Of a DNA stretch of 64,000 nucleotides, positions 15,875-23,865 are shown piece by piece. A program made the translations under genes and the position numbers. The stretch lies in the NCBI GenBank assembly GCA_045039925.1, contig CP108400.1:4092001-4156000 (forward strand). Direction: 5' to 3'. Numbering within the stretch: the stretch's first letter is position 1; every line of letters begins with the position of its first letter. This DNA comes from Yinghuangia sp045039925 (GTDB lineage Bacteria > Actinomycetota > Actinomycetes > Streptomycetales > Streptomycetaceae). The notes under the pieces are model-generated. The model was not told where the DNA came from, made no database searches, and saw only the letters and a list, made by a program, of their open reading frames with translations.

Positions 15875-16702
15875 ATGACAGGCACCGTTCTCGTGGTGGA
15901 CGACGACCCGACCGTGGCCGAGGTCGTCGTCGACTACCTGCGCCGGGCGGGCTTCACCACCGCACATGCACCGGACGGACCGACCGCCCTGGCGATGGCC
16001 GAGGAGACCCTGCCGGACCTGGTCGTGCTCGACCTGATGCTGCCCGGCATGGACGGCCTGGAGGTCTGCCGCAGGTTGCGGCGGCGTGCCCCCGTGCCGG
16101 TGGTCATGCTGACCGCGCTGGGCGAGGAGAGCGACCGCGTGCTCGGCCTGGAGATCGGCGCGGACGACTACGTCACCAAGCCGTTCAGCCCGCGCGAACT
16201 GGTACTGCGGGTGCGGTCGGTGCTGCGGCGGGTCGGGGCCGCGTCGTCGGCCTCGTCGGCCGCGTCCGACCTGCTGCGGCACGGTGGGATCGAAATCGAC
16301 GTCGCCGCCCACCGCGCCACCCGGGCGGGCCGGGAACTGTCCTTGACCGCACGCGAGTTCGATTTGCTGTGCTTCCTGCTCCAGCATCCCGGACGGGTGT
16401 TCTCGCGCGAGGAGCTGATGCACGAGGTGTGGGGCTGGTCCTTCGGCGACCGCTCGACCGTGACCGTGCACGTCCGGCGGCTGCGCGAGAAGATCGAGGA
16501 CGACCCGGCGGCACCGCGCATGCTGGTGACGGTGTGGGGCGTGGGGTACCGACTGGACCCGGGCACGGGTGACGTGGCGGAGGCCTCGCCTGACTCGCCT
16601 GCCGTGTCTGACTCGCTTGCCGTGTCTGACTCGCTTGCCGTCTCTGACTCGCCTGCCTCGCCCGATGGGCCTGCCAGGCCTGCCTCGCCTGACGGGCCGT
16701 GA
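15875..16702 (+). CDS. OmpR/PhoB-family response regulator
   Basis: A 275-residue regulator. The receiver domain (1-~120) has the acidic pair DDD at 9-11, phospho-acceptor Asp53 in LVVLDLMLPG, the Thr switch in VVMLTALGEE and Lys in DDYVTKPFSP. A winged-helix DNA-binding domain follows (ELSLTAREFDLLCFLLQHPGR to VWGVGYRLDP). The last ~38 residues are an odd Ser/Asp/Ala/Pro repeat (SDSLAV units). The gene lies 6 bp before its sensor kinase and is divergent from the GT2 operon, so it may control that operon and the neighbouring membrane enzymes. Signal and targets are unknown. Confidence 0.93.
   Translation: MTGTVLVVDDDPTVAEVVVDYLRRAGFTTAHAPDGPTALAMAEETLPDLVVLDLMLPGMDGLEVCRRLRRRAPVPVVMLTALGEESDRVLGLEIGADDYVTKPFSPRELVLRVRSVLRRVGAASSASSAASDLLRHGGIEIDVAAHRATRAGRELSLTAREFDLLCFLLQHPGRVFSREELMHEVWGWSFGDRSTVTVHVRRLREKIEDDPAAPRMLVTVWGVGYRLDPGTGDVAEASPDSPAVSDSLAVSDSLAVSDSPASPDGPARPASPDGP
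16592..16657 (+). repeat. 18-bp in-frame minisatellite encoding SDSLAV repeats
   Basis: Three 18-bp units at 16592-16609, 16610-16627 and 16628-16645 (GACTCGCTTGCCGTGTCT type) plus a partial fourth. They encode the acidic C-terminal tail of the response regulator. Confidence 0.9.
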
Positions 16703-16708
16703 CGCCGC

Positions 16709-17839
16709 ATGCCGCTCAAGGACTTTCTGCTCATCTGCCTGATCGCGGGCGCCTGCGGTCTGGCCGTGACCCTCTGCGGCATGGCCTTGTTGCGCATGAC
16801 GCGCCACCGCCCGCTGTCGGTGGCGCTCGGCGCCGTCTCGGTCGTGACCGTCGCCGCGATGGCGGCCGGGACGGTCGGGGTCGCCCAGGCGATGTTCCTG
16901 TCGTCGCACGACCTGACGGTGATGATGGTGGTGTGCGGGGTGTCCGCCGTGCTCGCGGTCGCGGTCGCGGCGGTGCTCGGGCGGCCCGTGGTGGCGGACG
17001 TACGCGCGTTGCAGCGGGCCGCGCACGGCCTCGGGTCGGCGTCGTCCGACACCGACCCGGCGTACCACCCGCCGCGACCTTCGTCGATAGCGGAACTCGC
17101 CGATCTCAGCCGTGAGTTGGAGCGCGCGAGTGCGCGTCTCACCGAAGCGCGGGCGCGCGAGCGGGCGGTCGAGCAGTCGCGGCGCGAGCTGATCGCGTGG
17201 ATCTCGCACGACCTGCGTACGCCGCTCGCCGGGCTGCGGGCGATGGCCGAATCGCTCGAGGACGGTGTCGCCGCCGATCCGCAGCGCTACCACCGGCGCA
17301 TTCGGGTCGAGGTCGACCGGTTGAGCGGCATGGTCGACGATCTGTTCGAGCTGTCCCGGATCCAGGCAGGTGCGCTGCAACTGTCCCTGTCGCGTGTGTC
17401 GTTGTACGACCTGGTGGGCGACGCGATGGCGGGCACCGAGGTGTTGGCGCGGTCCCGGGCGGTGCGGCTGCACGGCGCTGAGGTCGAGCCCGTCCCGGTG
17501 CGCGTGGACAGCCGCGAGATGTCCAGGGCGCTGACGAACCTGCTGGTCAACGCCATCCGGCATACGCCGTCCGACGGGACCGTGGCGGTCGGGGTGCGCA
17601 CCGAGCCGAACGGCGTGCTGCTGACCGTCACCGACGCGTGCGGCGGTATCCCGGAGGACGACCTGCCGCGGGTGTTCGACACCGGGTGGCGCGGGTCGCA
17701 CGCGCGTACGCCCGGTCCGGACGGAGGCGCCGGCCTCGGCCTGGCGATCGTGCGGGGCATCGTGGAGGCGCACAAGGGGTCGGTCGGCGTCGTCAACATC
17801 AGCGGGGGCTGCCGCTTCGAGGTCCGACTGCCCGTCTAG
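16709..17839 (+). CDS. Membrane sensor histidine kinase
   Basis: A 376-residue kinase, partner of the response regulator 6 bp upstream. Three hydrophobic segments lie at about 6-30, 37-60 and 67-92 with almost no extracytoplasmic loop, so it may sense a change in or near the membrane. A coiled linker (SIAELADLSRELERASARL) leads to the HisKA domain with His167 in SHDLRTP. The ATPase domain shows the N box NLLVNAIRHTP, DACGGIP and GAGLGLAIV. It phosphorylates itself and then Asp53 of the regulator. The stop codon overlaps a hairpin that probably ends transcription. Confidence 0.93.
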   Translation: MPLKDFLLICLIAGACGLAVTLCGMALLRMTRHRPLSVALGAVSVVTVAAMAAGTVGVAQAMFLSSHDLTVMMVVCGVSAVLAVAVAAVLGRPVVADVRALQRAAHGLGSASSDTDPAYHPPRPSSIAELADLSRELERASARLTEARARERAVEQSRRELIAWISHDLRTPLAGLRAMAESLEDGVAADPQRYHRRIRVEVDRLSGMVDDLFELSRIQAGALQLSLSRVSLYDLVGDAMAGTEVLARSRAVRLHGAEVEPVPVRVDSREMSRALTNLLVNAIRHTPSDGTVAVGVRTEPNGVLLTVTDACGGIPEDDLPRVFDTGWRGSHARTPGPDGGAGLGLAIVRGIVEAHKGSVGVVNISGGCRFEVRLPV

Positions 17840-17859
17840 CGCGGCTGCCTGGCCGCGCT
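17838..17859. terminator. GC-rich hairpin between convergent genes
   Basis: AGCGCGGC (17838-17845) and GCCGCGCT (17852-17859) form a perfect 8-bp stem with a 6-base loop at the stop codon of the kinase. There is no T-run. It may serve both the kinase and the convergent epimerase gene. Confidence 0.5.
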
Positions 17860-17903
17860 GCTTGGCCCCTGCCGCCGGTCCGCGCTGTACGCGCGCATCG
17901 GCC

Positions 17904-18938
17904 TCACCGCAGGGCGGCGTTCGCGAACTCCCTCATCCCCGTCTCGAAGTCCACATCGGCCTGCCACCCGAGTTCGCGCGCGATGCGGGCCGGGGACGCC
18001 GTGATGTGCCGGACGTCGCCGAGCCGGAACCGGCCGGTCACGACCGGGTCCGGACCGCCCTGTGCGGCGGCCAGCGTGGTGGCCATCTGGCCCACGGTTC
18101 GGGGGCGGCCGGTGCCGACGTTGTAGGCGCGCATGCCGGCGTCCGCACGCCCGAGGGCCGCGACGTTCGCAGTGGCGACGTCGGCCACGTGGATGAAGTC
18201 CCGGCGCTGCCCGCCGTCTTCGTACACGCGCGGTGCGATGCCCGCTTCCAGCGCGGAGCGGAACACCGAGGCCACACCGGAGTACGGGGTGTCGCGCGGC
18301 ATCCTCGGCCCGTACACGTTGTGGTAGCGCAGCGATGTCGCGGTTCCGCCCACAGTGCGGGCCCATGCGGCGGCCAGGTGCTCCTGCGCGAGCTTGGTCG
18401 CCGCGTACACGTTGCGCGGGTCGGGCGCGGCCTCTTCGGCGATCTGCCCCGGCGTCAGGTCGCCGCCGCAGCCGGGGCAGCGCGGTTCGTAGCGCCCGGC
18501 GGACAGATCGGCCTCGGGGCGCGGGCCGGGTACGACGACGCCGTGCTCCCCGCAGGTGTAGCGGCCCTCGCCGTACACGACCATCGAGCCCGCGAGCACG
18601 AGGCGGCCGACGTCCGCGCGGGCCATCTCGGCGAGCAGTACGGCCGTGCCGAGGTCGTTGCAGCCGACGTACGCCGGCGCGTCGTCCAGGTCCAGGCCGA
18701 GGCCGACCATCGCGGCCTGGTGGCTGACCGCGTCGACGCCGCGCAAGGCGGCCGCCACCGCCGCGGCGTCCCGTACGTCCCCTTCGCGGAACTCGACGCC
18801 GGCGGAGACCTCCGGTGCCGCCCGGTGGACCGCGGGCAGCAGCGCGTCGAGCACGCACACGTCGTGGCCCGCGGCGAGCAGGGCGTCCACGACGTGCGAT
18901 CCGATGAAGCCGGCACCGCCGGTGACGAGGATCCTCAT
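17904..18938 (-). CDS. NAD-dependent sugar-nucleotide epimerase with zinc-ribbon-like insert
   Basis: A 344-residue extended short-chain dehydrogenase. The Rossmann motif is GGAGFIGSH at 7-15 (start MRILVTGGAGFIG), the catalytic pair is in YAATK, and VYGPRMPRDTPYSGV is the sugar-binding loop. Between them is an insert with four cysteines (TCGEHG ... RCPGCGGDL), probably binding zinc. This insert is typical of the dTDP-L-rhamnose 4-epimerase-like branch, so a deoxysugar nucleotide is a likely substrate. ATG 18938 is chosen because TAGCGT lies seven bases before it. It sits convergent to the two-component system and is the last gene of this glycan cluster. Exact substrate is not determinable here. 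Confidence 0.87.
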   Translation of the reverse strand: MRILVTGGAGFIGSHVVDALLAAGHDVCVLDALLPAVHRAAPEVSAGVEFREGDVRDAAAVAAALRGVDAVSHQAAMVGLGLDLDDAPAYVGCNDLGTAVLLAEMARADVGRLVLAGSMVVYGEGRYTCGEHGVVVPGPRPEADLSAGRYEPRCPGCGGDLTPGQIAEEAAPDPRNVYAATKLAQEHLAAAWARTVGGTATSLRYHNVYGPRMPRDTPYSGVASVFRSALEAGIAPRVYEDGGQRRDFIHVADVATANVAALGRADAGMRAYNVGTGRPRTVGQMATTLAAAQGGPDPVVTGRFRLGDVRHITASPARIARELGWQADVDFETGMREFANAALR

Positions 18939-18945
18939 GTCCGCG

Positions 18946-18951
18946 ACGCTA
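18946..18951 (-). promoter_or_regulatory. -10-like TAGCGT seven bases before the epimerase start
   Basis: TAGCGT, seven bases, then ATG at 18938. Same hexamer and spacing as in front of the GT2 gene at 15651. Confidence 0.45.
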
Positions 18952-19150
18952 GGCCGCTCGGGCCGCGTCCCGGGCGCGACATGGCGGCCCGTCAGCCTTT
19001 CGTAAGAGATCGGCCGCGGCGACGGCCTTCCGCTCCGGGGGACCGTGCCTCGTCGTCGGCGGACACATCTCGAACGCACGTCCACACGTGTCGCGCCTTC
19101 ACCCGCCCCGGCGGCTTCCCGCGGCGGCCGAGCCTGCAAGACTGGTCCGC

Positions 19151-20128
19151 ATGCGCATCGTGGTACTGGCCGGCGGGATCGGCGGAGCACGCTTCCTGCG
19201 GGGCCTCAAGGCAGCGGAACCCCAGGCGGACATCACTGTCGTCGGCAACACCGGCGACGACATCCACCTGTTCGGACTCAAGGTGTGCCCGGACCTCGAC
19301 ACGGTGATGTACACCCTCGGCGAGGGCATCAACGAGGAGCAGGGCTGGGGGCGCCGCGAGGAGACGTGGAGCATCCGCGAGGAGATGGGCGCGTACGGCG
19401 TCGAACCGACGTGGTTCGGGCTCGGCGACCGCGACTACGCGACGCACATCGTGCGCACCCAGATGATGGGCGCCGGCTACCCGCTGAGCGCGGTGACCGA
19501 GGCGCTGTGCGCGCGGTGGAAGCCGGGCGTACGCCTGATCCCGATGTCGGACGACCGCGTCGAGACGCACGTCGTCGTCGACGACCCTGATCGTCCGGAG
19601 ACCCGCAAGGCGATCCACTTCCAGGAGTACTGGGTCAAGCTGCGCGCCGCGCTGACCGCGCACGCGATCGTCGCGGTCGGCATCGAGGAGGCCAAGCCGG
19701 CCCCGGGTGTCCTCGCGGCGATCGCCGAGGCGGACGTGATCCTGTTCCCGCCGTCGAACCCGGTGGTCAGCATCGGCACGATCCTCGGCGTACCGGGCAT
19801 TCGGGACGCGCTGGTCGAGGCCGAGGCGCCGGTCGTCGGGCTGTCGCCGATCGTGGGCGGCGCGCCGGTGCGCGGCATGGCCGACAAGGTGCTCGAAGCG
19901 GTCGGCGTCGAGACCTCGGCCGTCGCGGTCGCCAAGCACTACGGCCCGGGGCTGCTGGACGGCTGGCTGGTCGACTCCACCGACGCGGCCGCGGTGGCGG
20001 CGGTCGAGGAGGCCGGCATCCCGTGCCGCGCGATCCCGCTCATGATGACCGACGTGGAGGCGACCGCCGCCATGGCGCGCGCGGCCCTCGACATGGCGGC
20101 CGAGGTGCGGGCGGAGGGCGCCGTATGA
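19151..20128 (+). CDS. fbiA: 2-phospho-L-lactate transferase (F420 biosynthesis)
   Basis: A 325-residue CofD/FbiA protein. It joins the phospho-lactyl or phosphoenolpyruvyl group from the activated guanylyl donor to Fo, giving F420-0 or its dehydro form. The family start VVLAGGIGGARFLRGL, the VVGNTGDDIHLFGLKVCPDLDTVMY-region (GNTGDD motif) and FPPSNPVVSIGTIL are all visible. Length is normal. The ATG at 19151 has a weak AAGACT seven bases upstream and may be leaderless. Its TGA overlaps the ATG of fbiB, so the two F420 enzymes are coupled. Cytoplasmic; F420 serves actinobacterial reductases. Confidence 0.95.
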   Translation: MRIVVLAGGIGGARFLRGLKAAEPQADITVVGNTGDDIHLFGLKVCPDLDTVMYTLGEGINEEQGWGRREETWSIREEMGAYGVEPTWFGLGDRDYATHIVRTQMMGAGYPLSAVTEALCARWKPGVRLIPMSDDRVETHVVVDDPDRPETRKAIHFQEYWVKLRAALTAHAIVAVGIEEAKPAPGVLAAIAEADVILFPPSNPVVSIGTILGVPGIRDALVEAEAPVVGLSPIVGGAPVRGMADKVLEAVGVETSAVAVAKHYGPGLLDGWLVDSTDAAAVAAVEEAGIPCRAIPLMMTDVEATAAMARAALDMAAEVRAEGAV

Positions 20129-21450
20129 CCCCGCCGCGCGGTTATGAGGTCCTCGGCGTACCGGGCATTCCTGAGGTACGCGAGGGCGACGACCTCGCCG
20201 CGCTGATCGCCGCCGCGGCGGCCGACGGCCCCGGCCTGCTGGACGGCGACATCCTCGTGGTCACCTCGAAGATCGTCAGCAAGGCCGAAGGGCGCCTGCT
20301 GCGCGGGGTCGACCGCGACAAGGTCATCGATTCCGAGGCCGTACGCGTGGTCGCCAAGCGCGGCAACACCCGCATCGTCGAGACCCGGCACGGCTTCGTG
20401 ATGGCCGCGGCGGGGGTCGACGCCTCGAACACCGAGCCGGGCACGCTGCTGCTGCTCCCCGAGGACTCCGACGCGTCGGCGCGCACCCTGCGCGTCGGCC
20501 TCGCCGCGCTCACCTCGCGCCGCCTCGGAGTCGTCGTGAGCGACACCTTCGGCCGCCCCTGGCGCACCGGACTCACCGACGTCGCGATCGGCGTCGCCGG
20601 CCTCGACGCGCTGGACGACCACCGCGGGCGTACCGACACGCACGGCAACGAACTGGCCGTCACCGTCACCGCCGTCGTCGACGAACTGGCCTCCGCCGCC
20701 GAGCTCGTCAAGGGCAAGGCGGGCGCGGTCCCGGTCGCGATCGTGCGCGGCCTGCCGCACCTGGTCACCGAGGCCGACGGCGAGGGCATCCGTACGGTGG
20801 TGCGCAGCTCGGCCGACGACATGTTCCGCCTGGGCACCGACGACGCGATGCGGGAGGGCGCCCGCAACGCCGTCACCGCCCGCCGCACGACCCGCGCCTT
20901 CACCGCCGCCCCGGTCGACCCCGCCGCCGTGCGCCGCGCGGTCGCCGCCGCGGTCACCGCGCCGGCCCCGCACCACACCGTCCCGTGGCGCTTCGTGCTC
21001 CTCGAATCCCCCGAGTCGCGCACGCAGTTGCTCGACGCGATGCGCGACGCATGGATCCGCGACCTGCGCGCCGACGGCCTCGCCGAGGACGCGGTCACCC
21101 GCCGCGTCGCCCGCGGCGACCTCCTGCGCAACGCCCCGTACCTCGCCGTCCCCTGCCTCGTCACCGACGGCGCGCACACCTACCCGGACCCCGCCCGCAC
21201 CGCCGCCGAGCGCGAGATGTTCGTCGTCTCCGCCGGCGCCGCGGTCCAGAACTTCCTGGTCGCCCTCACCACCGAGGGCCTGGGCTCCGCGTGGGTCTCC
21301 TCCACGATGTTCTGCCGCGACACCGTCCGCACGACCCTGGACCTCCCCCTCAGCTGGGACCCCATGGGCGCCATCGCCGTAGGCCACCCCGCAGAACCCC
21401 CCCGCCCCCGCCCCACCCGCTCCCCCGAAGACGTCATCACCACCCGCTAA
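20125..21450 (+). CDS. fbiB: Coenzyme F420:L-glutamate ligase, bifunctional with nitroreductase-like domain
   Basis: A 441-residue two-domain FbiB. Residues 1-~245 form the CofE-type ligase that adds glutamates to F420-0 (LDGDILVVTSKIVSKAEGR, VVVSDTFGRPWRTGLTDVAIG). Residues ~255-441 are the FMN-binding nitroreductase-like domain that in mycobacteria reduces dehydro-F420 and aids polyglutamylation (ARRTTRAF, GAAVQNFLVALTTEGLGSAWVS). The ATG at 20125 overlaps the fbiA stop (ATGA). Full length and both domains intact. The last residues are Pro/Arg-rich. About 110 bp separate it from the convergent DNA glycosylase gene, with no clear T-rich terminator. Confidence 0.95.
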   Translation: MTPPRGYEVLGVPGIPEVREGDDLAALIAAAAADGPGLLDGDILVVTSKIVSKAEGRLLRGVDRDKVIDSEAVRVVAKRGNTRIVETRHGFVMAAAGVDASNTEPGTLLLLPEDSDASARTLRVGLAALTSRRLGVVVSDTFGRPWRTGLTDVAIGVAGLDALDDHRGRTDTHGNELAVTVTAVVDELASAAELVKGKAGAVPVAIVRGLPHLVTEADGEGIRTVVRSSADDMFRLGTDDAMREGARNAVTARRTTRAFTAAPVDPAAVRRAVAAAVTAPAPHHTVPWRFVLLESPESRTQLLDAMRDAWIRDLRADGLAEDAVTRRVARGDLLRNAPYLAVPCLVTDGAHTYPDPARTAAEREMFVVSAGAAVQNFLVALTTEGLGSAWVSSTMFCRDTVRTTLDLPLSWDPMGAIAVGHPAEPPRPRPTRSPEDVITTR

Positions 21451-21559
21451 CCGATTGGGCCCCCGGGCTGAACGGTAGGCCGACCACGTTCCCCAACAGC
21501 CGTGCGCTACGCAGCTCCTGCGGGTGACCGGACGCCCGACCCGCGGCTGCTCTCGGCGG

Positions 21560-22477
21560 TCAGATGCGGGTGTAGTTGCGGGGGGCGAAGCGGGGGGCTT
21601 TTCGGGGGACTCGGGCGTTGGGGGTCATGCGGATGAGGAGGGCGGCGCGGTGGCGGTGGCCCTGGTAGGGGGCGAGGAGTTCCAGCATGCGGGCGTCGTC
21701 GCCGGGGGTGCCGGTGAGGGCGTAGGTGACCTGTTTGCAGAGGTGGAGGTCGCCGACGGAGACGGCGTCGGGGTCGCCGTGGGAGCGCTGCATGGTTTCG
21801 GCGGTGGTCCAGACGCCGATGCCGGGGACGAGTTTGAGGAGGCGGGAGGCCTCGGAGTTGGCGAGGGGGGCGGTGCGTTCGAGGGCGGGGGCGACGCGCA
21901 CGGCGGACATGATGGTGCGGGAGCGCTTGTGGTCGACGCCCGCGCGGTGCCAGTCCCAGGTGGGGATACGCGCCCAGGTGGCGGCGTCGGGGATCACGCG
22001 CAGGTCGGAGGGCGCAGGGCCGGGGGCCGGTTCGCCGTACCACTGGACCAGTAGGCGGAACGCCTTGCGCGCCTCGATCGTGGTGACCTTCTGCTCCAGG
22101 ATCGAGGGGATGAGCGCGGCGAGGACCAGGCCGGTGCGCGGCATGCGCATCCCGCGGCGCAGGCGGAACGCGTCGTGCAGGAGCGGGTGGTGGTGCGACG
22201 GGAAGGCGGAGGGGTCGTCGCCGGAGCCGAGGAGGTCGGGGAGGCGGTCGAGCTGCCACTGCGCGCCGGGGCCCCACGCCTGGCCGGTGACCTCGCCGGT
22301 CGTGCGGGACGCGGTGATGCGCAGCGAGCACGGGCCGTCCGGGGTGCGCGCGCTGCGCCACACCGCGCCGTCGGGGGCCACCCGGTAGGTGGGGTCGCTG
22401 TGCCCGCGCTGCAACTGGCCCAGGGTCAGGCGCAGGTCGAGTTCGTACGGGGGCCGCCAAGTGCGCGTGCGTTCCAT
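21560..22477 (-). CDS. DNA-3-methyladenine glycosylase II-like protein (AlkA family)
   Basis: A 305-residue HhH-GPD DNA glycosylase that removes alkylated bases as the first step of base excision repair. The core has LIPSILEQKVTTIEARKAF, the helix-hairpin-helix LLKLVPGIGVWTTAE and the catalytic Asp in AVSVGDLHL. The N-terminal ~100 residues resemble the AlkA beta domain. ATG 22477 is used because GGGAGGG lies nine bases upstream; a GTG six bases earlier is also in frame. It is divergent from the glycosyltransferase gene, with a 197-bp gap containing GC-rich imperfect hairpins. Specificity within the family is not clear. Confidence 0.85.
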   Translation of the reverse strand: MERTRTWRPPYELDLRLTLGQLQRGHSDPTYRVAPDGAVWRSARTPDGPCSLRITASRTTGEVTGQAWGPGAQWQLDRLPDLLGSGDDPSAFPSHHHPLLHDAFRLRRGMRMPRTGLVLAALIPSILEQKVTTIEARKAFRLLVQWYGEPAPGPAPSDLRVIPDAATWARIPTWDWHRAGVDHKRSRTIMSAVRVAPALERTAPLANSEASRLLKLVPGIGVWTTAETMQRSHGDPDAVSVGDLHLCKQVTYALTGTPGDDARMLELLAPYQGHRHRAALLIRMTPNARVPRKAPRFAPRNYTRI

Positions 22478-22662
22478 CCGCACGCACCCTCCCGAGTCGG
22501 TATGGCCGGCGGACGGTGCGTCCGGCCGGACCGGGGCCACTCCCCGGCTGATCAGGGCGTCACGGTAACACCGGCGCGCGGGGCGTCCGGCCGGAACCTC
22601 CCGACACCACCCCTCCGAACGAGAAGCGCCCCTACATCTGGTTTTCGGGCCGTCACGCTGCG

Positions 22663-22668
22663 CACAAT
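22663..22668 (+). promoter_or_regulatory. -10-like CACAAT six bases before a GT4 start
   Basis: CACAAT, six bases, then ATG at 22675. Probably a leaderless start. Confidence 0.35.
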
Positions 22669-22674
22669 CGGCAT

Positions 22675-23811
22675 ATGCGGGTCATGGTGTTCGGCACGTA
22701 CGACACGACCGTGCACCCCCGGGTCGGGATCCTCGTCGAGGGACTGCAGCGCCAGGGGGTCGAGGTCGTCGTGTGCAACGCGGCGCTCGGGCAGGACGAC
22801 GCGGGCCCCGCGAGACCGCCGCGCAATCGGCAGAGCGGCCGTACCAAGGCCCGCATGCGCCACGCCGCCAGACTCGGCCAACTGGCCGCCAGAGCCCGGA
22901 AGTTGCCCAAGCCGGACGCGGTGCTCTGCGGGTACCGGGGGCGGGTCGACATCCAGGTGGCACGGCGCCTGTTTCCGCAGGTGCCGCTGGTGCTCGACCA
23001 CTTGGAGAGCGTCGACGACGTCGCGGACCGCACCGGCCGCGCGCCGCGGGCGGGGCTGCGGGTCGCGATGCGGGTCGAGGCGTCCGCGATCCGCGCCGCG
23101 GACCTGGTGCTCGTCGACACCGAGGAGCACGGCCGCATGCTGGCTCCGGCGGACCGGCAGCGGGCCGTGGTGGTGCCGATCGGTGCCGCGCCGCTGTGGT
23201 TCGACGCGGGCCGGGACGTCGGGGCGGACCTGAAGCCCGCCCCCGAACCGGCGCGTACCGAACACCCGTTGCGGATCGTCGCGTACGGCCTCTACTCCCC
23301 CGTGCAGGGCGCCCCCGTCATCGGTGCCGCGCTGCGCCAGCTCGACGGCTACCCCCTCGCGGTCACACTGGTCGGCCGCGGCCTCCAACTCCAGCGCACC
23401 CGCGACCTGGTGGGGCAGGACCCGCGGGTGCGCTGGCACGCCTGGGTGCCCGGCTCCGAACTCCCCCGGCTCGTGGCTCGCCACGATGTGTGCCTGGGGG
23501 TGTTCGGGACGGGCGCCAAGGCGCTGCGCGTCGTCCCCAACAAGGTGTTCCAGGGGGCGGCGGCCGGGTGTGCGGTCGTCACGTCGGACACCGCGCCGCA
23601 GCACCGACTCCTCGGCGGCGCGGCCCGGTTCGTGCCGGCAGGCAACCCGGACGCGCTGGCGGACACCCTGCGCCGGCTGGCCAGCCATCCGGCCGAGGTG
23701 GCCCGCCTGCGCGGCGCGGCGGTCGAGCTCGCGCGGGAGCGCTTCACGCCGCAGGCGGTCGTGGAGCCGCTGGTGGAGCGGCTGGAGTTGATGGTGGGCA
23801 AGGGGTCGTAG
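22675..23811 (+). CDS. Family 4 (GT-B) glycosyltransferase
   Basis: A 378-residue GT-B protein. The N-terminal domain opens MRVMVFGTYDTTVHPRVG, and the C-terminal donor domain has LRIVAYGLYSPVQGAPVI, VRWHAWVPGSELPRL and VVPNKVFQGAAAGCAVVTSD. In the last segment the usual E-x7-E acids are replaced (Val-Pro-Asn-Lys-Val-Phe-Gln), as seen in some GT4 relatives. No membrane span. Donor and acceptor are unknown. It stands alone between the DNA glycosylase and the convergent amidase, outside the large polymer cluster, and probably has its own leaderless promoter. Confidence 0.85.
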   Translation: MRVMVFGTYDTTVHPRVGILVEGLQRQGVEVVVCNAALGQDDAGPARPPRNRQSGRTKARMRHAARLGQLAARARKLPKPDAVLCGYRGRVDIQVARRLFPQVPLVLDHLESVDDVADRTGRAPRAGLRVAMRVEASAIRAADLVLVDTEEHGRMLAPADRQRAVVVPIGAAPLWFDAGRDVGADLKPAPEPARTEHPLRIVAYGLYSPVQGAPVIGAALRQLDGYPLAVTLVGRGLQLQRTRDLVGQDPRVRWHAWVPGSELPRLVARHDVCLGVFGTGAKALRVVPNKVFQGAAAGCAVVTSDTAPQHRLLGGAARFVPAGNPDALADTLRRLASHPAEVARLRGAAVELARERFTPQAVVEPLVERLELMVGKGS

Positions 23812-23820
23812 GGCAGCGCA

Positions 23821-23839
23821 GGGCACCGGGCGGGTGCCC
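23821..23839. terminator. Hairpin between convergent GT4 and amidase genes
   Basis: GGGCACC (23821-23827) and GGTGCCC (23833-23839) make a perfect 7-bp stem with a 5-base loop, 10 bp after the GT4 stop and 27 bp after the amidase stop on the other strand. No T-run. Confidence 0.5.
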
Positions 23840-23865
23840 GGCGGTGGGGTAGCGGGTACGGGGCT

